From Aestuariivita sp. (GTDB taxonomy: Bacteria > Pseudomonadota > Alphaproteobacteria > Rhodobacterales > Rhodobacteraceae), in contig JAPORY010000053.1 of the NCBI GenBank assembly GCA_026709985.1, positions 1 to 32,445 of the forward strand: DNA of 32,445 bases, read 5' to 3'. Position numbers and translations under genes: made by a program. Below are positions 26,011-32,445 of this stretch, in pieces. Below the pieces are notes generated by a model, which was not told where the DNA came from, did no database searches, and saw nothing but the letters and a program-made list of their open reading frames with translations. Numbering within the stretch: position 1 is the stretch's first letter; each line of letters opens with the position of its first letter.

Positions 26011-26448
26011 TTAGCCACTCAAGGCACCGAAATACTCCACCATCGCATCATGGGTGATTTCACTTTCTCCGCGGTCACGCGGGGAAAGCCCCCTTCGGGC
26101 ATCTTGCCACGGCGGTTCTACATGCGTCTGATCGCGCAACTGCTGCCCTGAAAGCAAGCCGTAGTGGTCAACAACGATTTCCACGGTTTCGCGCTGGCTT
26201 TCATTGAGAGTTCTGGCGTCCCCGCGCACCGTTGACACGTTGAATTTTCCCCTGTGTCTTTTATAGAGTTCGGGACATACCGGACCATGCGCCCAAGCGT
26301 GAATTGGCTTGTTGAAAAGCGGCTCCGCATCCCAGACCAAATGCCAGGCTTGGGCATAATACACCAGCTTCTGCAGTTTCCAAGTTGTGGTGAAATTCTC
26401 AGGCAGCAACTCAAGGATGCCTTCCGCGACATCAAATACCGAAGGCAT
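26011..26448 (-). CDS. Panacea-domain antitoxin (SocA/DUF4065 type)
   Basis: Protein of 145 residues with the Panacea (DUF4065) domain. The KLQKLVYYAQAWHLVWDAEP helix is followed by AWAHGPVCPELYKRH, the core pattern of SocA and GepA proteins. SocA is a proteolytic adaptor antitoxin. Panacea domains neutralise many unrelated toxins and are always coupled to a toxin gene. ATG 26448 has GGAG 7 bases upstream. The downstream partner begins 20 bases after the stop but is split by an amber codon. Antitoxin remains intact while the toxin is damaged, as expected when a toxin-antitoxin pair decays. Confidence 0.85.
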   Translation of the reverse strand: MPSVFDVAEGILELLPENFTTTWKLQKLVYYAQAWHLVWDAEPLFNKPIHAWAHGPVCPELYKRHRGKFNVSTVRGDARTLNESQRETVEIVVDHYGLLSGQQLRDQTHVEPPWQDARRGLSPRDRGESEITHDAMVEYFGALSG

Positions 26449-26685
26449 TGTCCATCTCCATTTTATTCCATTTTCCTGCTTGCTGATTCAAAGGCGTCGG
26501 GACAGCTACTTGCCACAGTGACAGACGGAAACTTCTTGAAGATGCGCTTAATATCCGAGTGGATACTATCAAGTGTGGCGTCAACCTCCCCCATGAACGT
26601 CAGTAGAATTAACATCAAGAGAGGTCCTCAAGGGGAAAATGTTACTTTTCGATACAATTCCAAAAATTTTCCCATCGGTCAATGA

Positions 26686-27798
26686 TTACTGTATCCACCC
26701 CTGTAGATTATCAACGATAATTGAAACCAGTGCCGCGATGTGCGCATCATCGTCATTGAGACAGGGTATATAGGTAAATGATTTTCCGCCAGCAACGAGA
26801 AAGCTCTCTTTAATTTCTTCGTTTATTTCCTCTAAGGTCTCTATGCAATCGGCAGAAAACGCTGGGGCGCAGACGGCAATGTTTTTTTTGCCCGCCTTTG
26901 CCAGTTCCGCCACAGCGTCCACTGTGTAGGGCTGCAACCATTCTTCTGGCCCGAAGCGGGATTGAAAGGTCGTCGTAATCTCCTCCTCTCGCCAGCCTAG
27001 TCGTTCACGCAGTAATCGTGTGGTCTTCTGACATTGACAGTGATACGGGTCACCCTCCATTAGGTAGCGTTTTGGTAGACCGTGATAAGAACAAACCAAT
27101 ACATCGGGGCGTTCTTCTAACCCCGTATAGGCACGCTCAACGGACTTGGCTAACACATCAATATATTCGGGACGATCAAAATAGGGCGGCACCGTGCGGG
27201 AGGCTGCTTGCCACTTTTCTTGCATCAAAGCTCGAAAAAACTGATCATTTGCTGTGGCCACAGTTGCGCCCGCGTATTGCGGATATAGCGGGAAGAACAA
27301 AACTTTAGAGCATCCCGCAGCGCTTAAGGACCGCAGTTTTGATTGGGTTGAAGGATTGCCATATCGCATGCAGAACTCGACCATTACTTGATCACCGAAC
27401 TTCGCTGTTAGCTCAGAGCGAATTTTGTCAGTCTGCTGTTTGGTTATGGTCATCAGCGGGCTTTCGTCAGCTTCAAAGTTCCAAATCGACTTATAAGCTG
27501 CGCCCGAACTAAAGGGCCTCCGTGATAGGATCAGCAATTGTAGCAACGGCTGCCAGATCCATGATGAGTAATCAATGACTCGTTTGTCAGACAAAAACTC
27601 GTTGAGATATCGTCGCATTGGCCAGTAGGTGAAGCCATCCGGGGTACCGAGGTTCGCCAATAGCACGCCGATTCGCGTAGGCGGGAGCTCCACATGATCC
27701 ACGGGGGCTTGCGCAGGTCGCACTGCATTCATCACGGCATCAAACATTTCGGCGTCCATCTTGACCACGCCCTTATTGACGTAATCAGATTTACTCAC
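26686..27798 (-). CDS. hemH: Ferrochelatase
   Basis: Enzyme of up to 370 residues that inserts ferrous iron into protoporphyrin IX, the last step of protoheme synthesis. Catalytic His239 lies in SYHGLPKRY and Glu320 in CIETLEEI. NLGTPD (49-54), GNPS and FFPLYPQYAGAT are conserved. The frame opens at GTG 27798. ATG 27759 (codon 14) has an AAGG element upstream and is an equally plausible start. It is 15 bases downstream of the methyltransferase gene on the same strand and probably co-transcribed. Confidence 0.95.
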   Translation of the reverse strand: MSKSDYVNKGVVKMDAEMFDAVMNAVRPAQAPVDHVELPPTRIGVLLANLGTPDGFTYWPMRRYLNEFLSDKRVIDYSSWIWQPLLQLLILSRRPFSSGAAYKSIWNFEADESPLMTITKQQTDKIRSELTAKFGDQVMVEFCMRYGNPSTQSKLRSLSAAGCSKVLFFPLYPQYAGATVATANDQFFRALMQEKWQAASRTVPPYFDRPEYIDVLAKSVERAYTGLEERPDVLVCSYHGLPKRYLMEGDPYHCQCQKTTRLLRERLGWREEEITTTFQSRFGPEEWLQPYTVDAVAELAKAGKKNIAVCAPAFSADCIETLEEINEEIKESFLVAGGKSFTYIPCLNDDDAHIAALVSIIVDNLQGWIQ

Positions 27799-27813
27799 TG
27801 GTCAATGGCGATA

Positions 27814-28632
27814 TCATGTTGGCAGAATAGATTCCGTTGTTGAAAGCGCATCAGCCAGTCTTGCTGAGGCACTGCCGGGTCGGAGTGGTTTTGGTTGACT
27901 TTCAGAAGGCGCCCAACCGGTCAACGACATGATTTCAAAGGTCGCCTTTAGATTTCCTGACTCGGTGGCGAACTTTTCAGCATAAATTGACTGTGCGCGC
28001 AAAAACAAGTCTCGGCGGCTTGTTTGTCGAATCCGATCAATGAGTGCGTTGTTTTCTCCCATCAAACGTAAGTCTCGCATTAGGTGGTACAGATCTTGGT
28101 ACTCGGCCGTCTGAACTAAACTGTCAACAACTGGAAGAGCAAAGCCAGCTCGCTGCAGCAGTGCCCCTAAATCCTTAATCTGGCTCATCGGCAAGACCCG
28201 CGGCGATAATCTTCCAACCGTATCTGACTCAGCGTTTCTCAACGCGAACCGGAGTTCTGCAAGCGTCTCCCCGCCGAGCATCACAACAAGGCACAGGCCG
28301 TCTGGCTTCAGACCTCGACGACATTGTATAAGCTGACCGACAAGGTCATTTGTCCAGTGCATGCACATGGCGTGCACAATAAGATCATTAAACTCGGGTT
28401 TCAGCGGCAAGATATCACTATCTAACAGAATTTGCGCCTTCGGGAAAGCCTTCGTCCATATAGCGGGAAATGGCGTAATAACCGTGATCTCGTCGAATGG
28501 GCGATTGATCATCTTTAGGCGAGATTGGGTCTCCGCCAAAGCTATCTCATACAAAAATAGTTTGGAAGCGTCCGCCCGTTTGCGATTCCGTTTTAGTGCC
28601 GCTCGGTCAATGATTTTTCTGGTGTTTTGCAT
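27814..28632 (-). CDS. NDUFAF5/BioC-like methyltransferase with degenerate SAM motif I
   Basis: Protein of 272 residues related to class I SAM methyltransferases of the NDUFAF5 type. HAMCMHWTNDLVGQLIQCRR and GLKPDGLCLVVMLGGETLAE are strongly conserved, as are LSPRVLPMSQIKDLGALLQR and GWAPSESQPKPLRPGSA. The glycine-rich motif I expected between residues 45 and 65 is replaced by DEITVITPFPAIW. I recall the same substitution in rhodobacterial homologues. The protein may therefore bind SAM differently or be non-catalytic. Eukaryotic NDUFAF5 hydroxylates an arginine of a complex I subunit during assembly. The bacterial role is not known. It lies directly upstream of hemH. Confidence 0.82.
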   Translation of the reverse strand: MQNTRKIIDRAALKRNRKRADASKLFLYEIALAETQSRLKMINRPFDEITVITPFPAIWTKAFPKAQILLDSDILPLKPEFNDLIVHAMCMHWTNDLVGQLIQCRRGLKPDGLCLVVMLGGETLAELRFALRNAESDTVGRLSPRVLPMSQIKDLGALLQRAGFALPVVDSLVQTAEYQDLYHLMRDLRLMGENNALIDRIRQTSRRDLFLRAQSIYAEKFATESGNLKATFEIMSLTGWAPSESQPKPLRPGSASARLADALSTTESILPT

Positions 28633-28787
28633 CGTACAGGATATTTTGAAAAATTCAGACGACTGTATTCACGGTTTTGAAAATTGACTCCGTGGCGGAC
28701 TTCCCACTAAAGTTTTGTTGGCTTGATTGAAATTTAAGGTGGGTAGAACCGCGAAATTTTGCCCACACGAAGCAAAGGATGTCGCCA

Positions 28788-28968
28788 GTGCCACCTTTGC
28801 TGTTCGCGGTCATTGGAACTCATAACGAAACCTCTTCATATGCGCTATTTGCGGTCCTTCAAAAAAACTTGGGTTTGCCGAATGATGTGTTCTGAATCTC
28901 TAACAGCAGTTACAACTATTCATATCAGATCGGCGAGCACGAGCATCATTAGCCATCGGGATCTTTAG
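28788..28968 (+). pseudogene. Possible glutaredoxin remnant
   Basis: The region upstream of the Nit-type gene usually holds grxC in alphaproteobacteria. Here one frame reads NLFICAICGPSKKLGF with a Cys-x-x-Cys at 28841-28852. Near 28910-28965 another reads VTTIHIRSASTSIISHRDL, loosely like the TVPQIFI-G-HIGG-DDL end of glutaredoxin. Frames differ and stops intervene. The evidence is synteny plus weak similarity, so this is tentative. Confidence 0.25.
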
Positions 28969-28970
28969 CT

Positions 28971-29810
28971 ATGCCGCAAGGTGCACTTATCCAATTATCG
29001 TCGTCTGATGATCCTCTCGCAAACCTTGAGATTACTCGCGAACATGTTACTGCCGCAGCGAGCGCTGGCGCCGAGTTTATCCTCACACCGGAAGTCACAA
29101 ACTGCGTTTCGACCAGTCGTTCGCATCAGAACACAGTTTTGTCCTTAGAGGCAAATGATCCAACGCTCGCATCTCTTTGTGACTTGGCAAACGATCTGAG
29201 CATTTGGCTTTTGATTGGCTCTCTTGCGCTCAAGACCGATGATCCCAACGGCAGATTTGCAAACCGATCCTTCCTGATTAATCCTGAGGGAAACATCGTT
29301 TCACGCTATGACAAAATTCACATGTTTGATGTTCAGATTAACGCCGAGGAACAGTATCGGGAATCTGCAACATTTCGGCCTGGTGATCAAGCTGTGATAG
29401 CACACACGGCGTTTGGCTTGGTTGGCTTATCGATTTGTTACGACCTCCGGTTTCCGTTGCTGTACCGCAAGTTAGCGATTGCTGGCGCTCGAATTCTTGT
29501 CATCCCGGCTGCCTTTTCGCCGGTGACGGGTGCTGCTCATTGGGAGGCAATCTTACGTTGTCGGGCGATTGAAACTGGCTGTTATGTTTTTGCACCGGCG
29601 CAAACTGGCCTACATGCTTCAAAGACGGGCCGTCGGTCCCGTACGACTCATGGCCACAGTATGGTGGTTTCGCCGTGGGGTGAGGTTGTTCTTGATGCGG
29701 GGGTAGAGATTGGCAGTTATTTGTTTTCTTGGGACGATGCGGAAATTGACGATGCTCGCACGAGGGTTCCATCATTATCGCATAGTCGACCCTTTAAGGA
29801 CCCCAACTAG
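28971..29810 (+). CDS. Nit1-type carbon-nitrogen hydrolase
   Basis: Nitrilase-superfamily amidase of 279 residues. The Glu-Lys-Cys triad is visible as Glu41 (LTPEVTN), Lys115 (YDKIHMFD) and Cys156 (SICYDLRFP). The CRAIETGCYVFAPAQTG segment and DPN C-terminus are typical of the Nit1/Nit2-like group, which repairs deaminated glutathione or hydrolyses omega-amides. ATG 28971 starts right at the first strand (GALIQLSSSDDPLANL). In alphaproteobacteria it often lies between grxC and a DUF1178 gene. Here both neighbours seem to be lost or degraded. Confidence 0.92.
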   Translation: MPQGALIQLSSSDDPLANLEITREHVTAAASAGAEFILTPEVTNCVSTSRSHQNTVLSLEANDPTLASLCDLANDLSIWLLIGSLALKTDDPNGRFANRSFLINPEGNIVSRYDKIHMFDVQINAEEQYRESATFRPGDQAVIAHTAFGLVGLSICYDLRFPLLYRKLAIAGARILVIPAAFSPVTGAAHWEAILRCRAIETGCYVFAPAQTGLHASKTGRRSRTTHGHSMVVSPWGEVVLDAGVEIGSYLFSWDDAEIDDARTRVPSLSHSRPFKDPN

Positions 29811-30088
29811 CGATCCACACGACGCTAAGAATGCCAATTACCCAATCGAAATGGCCCTTTATGATTGCACTCTTTTCTGTTGGCAGAGAGAGTTTGAGCG
29901 TTCAGCAATGATCGTCAATCGTTTCTTGTGGAAGGTTCGAAGCGTTCGCACGTGAGTAACCAATAATCCGGTTTTGCTATGAAAAACACTTTGGACAATT
30001 GTTGATGCTGCGTTATTAGACGGGCAGATAAGAATTTTGAGCATGGCACGATTGAACAAGGGGAAGAACGATTCGAAACAAACTTGCA
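29811..30088. other. Spacer after the Nit gene
   Basis: No intact gene. A 34-codon frame from ATG 29851 reads MALYDCTLFCWQREFER, faintly like the start of DUF1178 proteins (YDL-C--GHEFE). The match is too short to call. Confidence 0.35.
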
Positions 30089-30427
30089 CCCTGCAAATAT
30101 TGGAACTGTGTCAGCAGTAAGCCTGGAACCGCGGAGTATAATCGGATTGCTCCTTTTCGATTTGTTTAGGATCCAGACAAAGTCTTTGAAAGATTAAAGT
30201 CAATTTTGCTACGTCTTGAGCGTACACGGATCATTACCGAGCTTGACACTTATCTTCATGCGGAATGCCGCTCGCTCTTGGGCTTCGTTGATGATGTCGA
30301 GTTCGAGCTTAGCCGTAATGAGAAAGTCATTCATGTACGGTCAGGGGCGCACCTTGGCATGTATGATATTGGCACCAATTGAGCGCGGATTGAAACATTG
30401 TGGATGCAATTAAAATTGAAGTGGTGA
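30089..30427 (+). pseudogene. DUF1499-family pseudogene with two in-frame stops
   Basis: One continuous frame from 30089 reads PCKYWNCVSSKPGTAEYNRI, then APFRFV, TAG at 30167-30169, DPDKVFERLKSILLRLERTR, DTYLHAECRSLLGFVDDVEF, KVIHVRSGAHLGMYDIGTN, TGA at 30380-30382, ARIETLWMQLK and stop 30425-30427. This is the DUF1499 pattern end to end: CP-SPNCVSSQ, Y--APL, YLHAE--S--FGFVDDVEF, I-VRSASR-G-SDLG-NR-RIE. Both stops replace positions inside conserved blocks, and the TGA stands where NR is expected (a CGA to TGA change would do it). The start has been lost or frameshifted upstream of 30089. The gene is therefore recently dead. Confidence 0.75.
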
Positions 30428-30591
30428 GGACCGGAGTAGATGGCACGAAGTGTAAATTCACAACGGCATTTTCCCACGGCCCTTGCGACGGCCCGCCATC
30501 GTAGTCAAGCCAATAAATTAGCGGAACTGCGGCAGACATATTAGACTTGCTCTAATTGAGCCCAAAAGTTTCCTATTTCTCTAATCTGAAA

Positions 30592-30914
30592 TTAGGCACG
30601 GAACACGTTTTTGCGATGCCACGCAAGGTGATTTTCTTTTGGACGATCATTGATGCCGGATGGCTGAAAATTTTCTTGCCGTCAAAATCCGTCAGCCATT
30701 CTAACCGTGACGTACCCGATAGCTGCTGTGTGCACTGTATTTTTCGTCCGTCGTCTTGTATCATTAAGGCGCCTTGATCAAAAGCTCGATGGTACATCAC
30801 ACACAGGGAAAGCCCATTTTGCACCGCATCAGGTCCGTTTGCGTAGACTGCCTGGATGTGTGCAGCCTCTATGCCGACTAATTTGCCCTCCAGTCGAAGA
30901 TTATAGTCGCATAC
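30592..30914 (-). pseudogene. HNH endonuclease fragment with C-terminal frameshift
   Basis: From about 30914 the minus strand reads VCDYNLRLEGKLVGIEAAHI, then GPDAVQNGLSLCVMYHRAFD and QGALMIQDDGRK. This is the HNH domain of a putative restriction-type endonuclease (pattern C-VCGY-LRL---VGIEAAHI, then NGL-LC-LHH--FDRG). Its normal end, LAWHRKNVF, is present at about 30595-30621 but in another frame, so a frameshift near 30625-30635 separates it from the body. The N-terminal half is missing, replaced by a tnpB fragment. Confidence 0.65.
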
Positions 30915-31165
30915 ACCGGACCGAGGTATAGTATTTCCCCGTTGGCGTGCGGGTGACAGTCACCGTCTTGATCCTGCCAACAAGAGCACAATGCAACACC
31001 GCTCGGACCGTACCAACTTTAGGCAAATACAAGGCATTGCCATCAACGACTTTCACGCGCTGCGGGTCGGATAGCGCTTGCTTGCCGTGCGCACTCCTAA
31101 ACCGCGGATAGCCCCCTTGCCGCTCGGCACGAGGTGCGCGAAATAAACCGCAGTAGTTTCAACAT
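30901..31165 (-). mobile_element. IS200/IS605 tnpB (OrfB) fragment
   Basis: The minus strand reads FRAPRAERQGGYPRFRSAHG, KQALSDPQRVKVVDGNALYL, PKVGTVRAVLHC, GRIKTVTVTRTPTGKYYTSV and stops at 30901-30903. This is the N-terminal beta-barrel part of TnpB (GYPRFKS, LPKIG-V---LHR-L-GKIKTVTVSRTPSGKY). Both the start and the RuvC-like nuclease part are absent. It is fused at one end to an HNH nuclease fragment and at the other to a recombinase fragment. Confidence 0.75.
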
Positions 31166-31277
31166 GAGCCTAGAGGGGATTAATTGATTGCGATTTGCAC
31201 CAGTCCGCGAACTGATTCCACGCCATCCGGTAGGCCCGGTGTATGGCGACTTGCTGGCGCTGGCGAGGGTCTTCTCG
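31130..31277 (-). mobile_element. Tyrosine recombinase N-terminal fragment
   Basis: The minus strand reads QVAIHRAYRMAWNQFADWCK then SQSINPL, a TAG, and AHVETTAVYFAHLVPSGK. This matches the core-binding domain of tyrosine recombinases (TRRAYRSAW-QF--WC---G--PLPA-PETVALYLA-L). No catalytic domain follows, since the sequence passes into the tnpB fragment. It is a remnant of an integrase or phage-like element. Confidence 0.6.
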
Positions 31278-31386
31278 TCAGACGGGGTTAACGCAAGGGT
31301 TTATTTTGGCGTCCTCGGCCTTGTCAGGCGTTGGGACAGGGGCACGGAAGTTTGACATGGTGAACTCATTTTCTTCGCTGATGCTT

Positions 31387-31524
31387 GATAACTGGCTTTC
31401 CAACCGGGTCTTTAAAATCGACGACGATATTCTTGATCACTGCTGCCAAGCTTGGAACGACTTCGTCGCACAGCCCGAGCGCACCGACGCCCTCGGAACT
31501 CAAAAATACGCCAAAGAATTCTAA
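31387..31524 (+). mobile_element. IS630-family transposase C-terminal fragment (different subgroup)
   Basis: The plus strand reads DNWLSNRVFKIDDDILDHCC then QAWNDFVAQPER and a stop at 31522-31524. This is the C-terminal tail of IS630 transposases of the type with NPVENVWQFMRDNWLSNR-F--YDDI-DHCC-AWN. It differs from the RIKLKSLYP tail of the 15677-16753 element, so it comes from a distinct element. Confidence 0.75.
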
Positions 31525-31731
31525 ATCATGCCCGCTGGTATAACAAACTGCTCATGCTGGAGAGGCGCCTCCAGATTCAGGCTGTCAGGAAAAGCCTCGT
31601 TCCGGGAGAACAACCTGCTAAAACGCGGAGTTTTGCACGAGGCTCTAACCGCAAACTCCTTTCCCAAAAATGCTCCGACTCAATCAGACACTAGTGGTTT
31701 AGTATGGCTAAACATCGCGCCTTTAACAATC
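31525..31731. other. Spacer between IS relic and lipoprotein gene
   Basis: About 200 bases with no supported gene. Short frames are present in several phases without recognisable motifs. Confidence 0.4.
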
Positions 31732-32169
31732 TCACCACATTATATCGATCATACGACCGTCGCTATGCTGACAAATACCGACTCCACCGAATGCAGTAAA
31801 ACCGGAACTTTCCGCATAGTTCATGTTGCAGCGCAACGTGGCTCCCTGGTCGCCAAACATGACTGCCACGACATTACCGCTGGTGGATGATGTAACGACT
31901 GAAACCGTCGTTCCGGCGGCCCAACCGACACCTACACCGGTTCTGGCATCAGCAGGGACTGCCTGACCCTTGAAATTCTCGCCATCGACAGTCATCTCAT
32001 AGAAGTCACGCACCATACCTTGTGCGTACTGGATCGTTACAGGCGTACCCTCGCCCCTCACCACACCGTCCATCGTTCCACCACAGGCGACCAGAAATGT
32101 AATCGCACTACCGACAAAAGTTTTTGCCACCCATCTACGGAAGAAATTCCCAGCGAAATTCATTGCCAT
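31732..32169 (-). CDS. Small predicted lipoprotein of unknown function
   Basis: Protein of about 145 residues. A signal peptide (FFRRWVAKTFVGSAITFLVAC) ends in the lipobox LVAC, so the mature part should be anchored through its cysteine. The mature region has PVTIQYAQGMVRDFYEMTVD, FKGQAVPADA and a glycine- and cysteine-containing end with GGVGICQHSDGRMIDIMW, probably a small beta-rich domain. Two starts are possible, ATG 32169 and ATG 32163, and neither has a strong ribosome binding site. I do not recognise the family, though the end resembles a motif in small alphaproteobacterial exported proteins. It is an intact gene within otherwise decayed DNA. Confidence 0.65.
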   Translation of the reverse strand: MAMNFAGNFFRRWVAKTFVGSAITFLVACGGTMDGVVRGEGTPVTIQYAQGMVRDFYEMTVDGENFKGQAVPADARTGVGVGWAAGTTVSVVTSSTSGNVVAVMFGDQGATLRCNMNYAESSGFTAFGGVGICQHSDGRMIDIMW

Positions 32170-32277
32170 GTTGCAGTTTGTACAAAACCTGATTGCAAAA
32201 ATCCCCAAAATTGACCACCGCGACTCCGATTCCGATGAGGTTGCCCGCCTGGTGCGCAGTATTCAGTATGGCGACTA

Positions 32278-32445
32278 GTATCCCGAAAATGTCAAATTGC
32301 GGGATACTGGTATCCAGTTCACTGCAAACGGCGGGTTCTTTTGTGATCGACTTTTGTTTCGTCGTGGTATAGACCTTAGAACCAACAAATAACAAGCAAC
32401 AAGCAATCCGCGCCAGTTTGTTTGGCAATCATCTTGGGCATTTCG
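32278..32445 (+). mobile_element. Left end of a second copy of the IS630 element
   Basis: GTATCCCGAAAATGTCAAAT at 32278 follows a TA at 32276-32277 and matches the left terminal repeat at 15677. The block GATCGACTTTTGTTTCGTCG sits at the same offset (67 bases from the end) in both copies, at 15744 and 32345. Similarity continues with small differences to the window edge, so the element is cut off here before its transposase gene. Both copies are in the same orientation. Confidence 0.85.

Noticed and set aside
29851-29957. A possible DUF1178 start downstream of the Nit gene
   Set aside because: Only about 17 residues are suggestive, and the zinc-binding CPVCGS region expected next is absent.
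32215-32277. Minus-strand LNTAHQAGNLIGIG segment resembling a transporter helix cut by the second IS630 copy
   Set aside because: About 14 residues of a common membrane pattern are not enough, and the following sequence does not match a transporter end.

Overview
The window reads as a chromosomal stretch of an alphaproteobacterium of intermediate GC content. The lineage call rests on gene order and protein type. The F0 block atpI-atpB-atpE-atpF'-atpF has separate b' and b subunits, as in alphaproteobacteria and cyanobacteria. It is followed by smc. There is a tightly overlapping lgt-midA-pgeF operon divergent from ubiK, a ybjN-proC pair, and an NDUFAF5-like methyltransferase next to a Nit-type hydrolase. 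Genus and species cannot be read from the sequence. The organism encodes parts of oxidative phosphorylation, heme and cobalamin synthesis, lipoprotein maturation and thioredoxin reduction.

Layout. 1-50 is a pure C run, probably artificial. 51-797 holds an IS66-type relic. 798-2321 is a choline-sulfatase-like gene. 2987-5572 is the F0 ATP synthase operon and 5958-9419 is smc. 9561-14078 is a minus-strand block: cbiB, a 2-hydroxyacid dehydrogenase, csaA, proC and ybjN. 14532-16753 is an accessory island with a two-gene module (small protein plus retropepsin-like aspartic protease) and a decayed IS630 element with both ends visible. 16803-20971 returns to core genes: ubiK, lgt, midA, pgeF, trxB. 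21231-22885 is a second accessory island, with IS30 and ISNCY tails joined back to back and a second small-protein/protease module whose protease carries an in-frame stop. 23374-25333 has a bacterial voltage-gated sodium channel, an L,D-transpeptidase and a CAP-domain lipoprotein. 25520-26448 is a Panacea-type toxin-antitoxin locus whose predicted toxin frame is broken by an amber codon. 26686-29810 has hemH, a methyltransferase and a Nit-family hydrolase. 29811-32445 is a graveyard: a DUF1499 pseudogene, fragments of an HNH nuclease, tnpB, a tyrosine recombinase and an IS630 transposase, one intact lipoprotein gene, and the left end of a second copy of the 15677-16753 element running off the window edge.

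The strongest overall signal is the contrast between intact, compactly arranged housekeeping genes and heavily decayed accessory DNA. Several once-functional frames carry isolated in-frame stops of all three kinds, and intergenic spacers are long. This fits ongoing genome erosion, for example in a host-associated or recently bottlenecked lineage, and argues against stop-codon recoding. The most interesting candidate systems are the repeated small-protein/retropepsin-like modules and the interrupted Panacea toxin-antitoxin pair. All family assignments come from reading motifs by eye; no database search was run.
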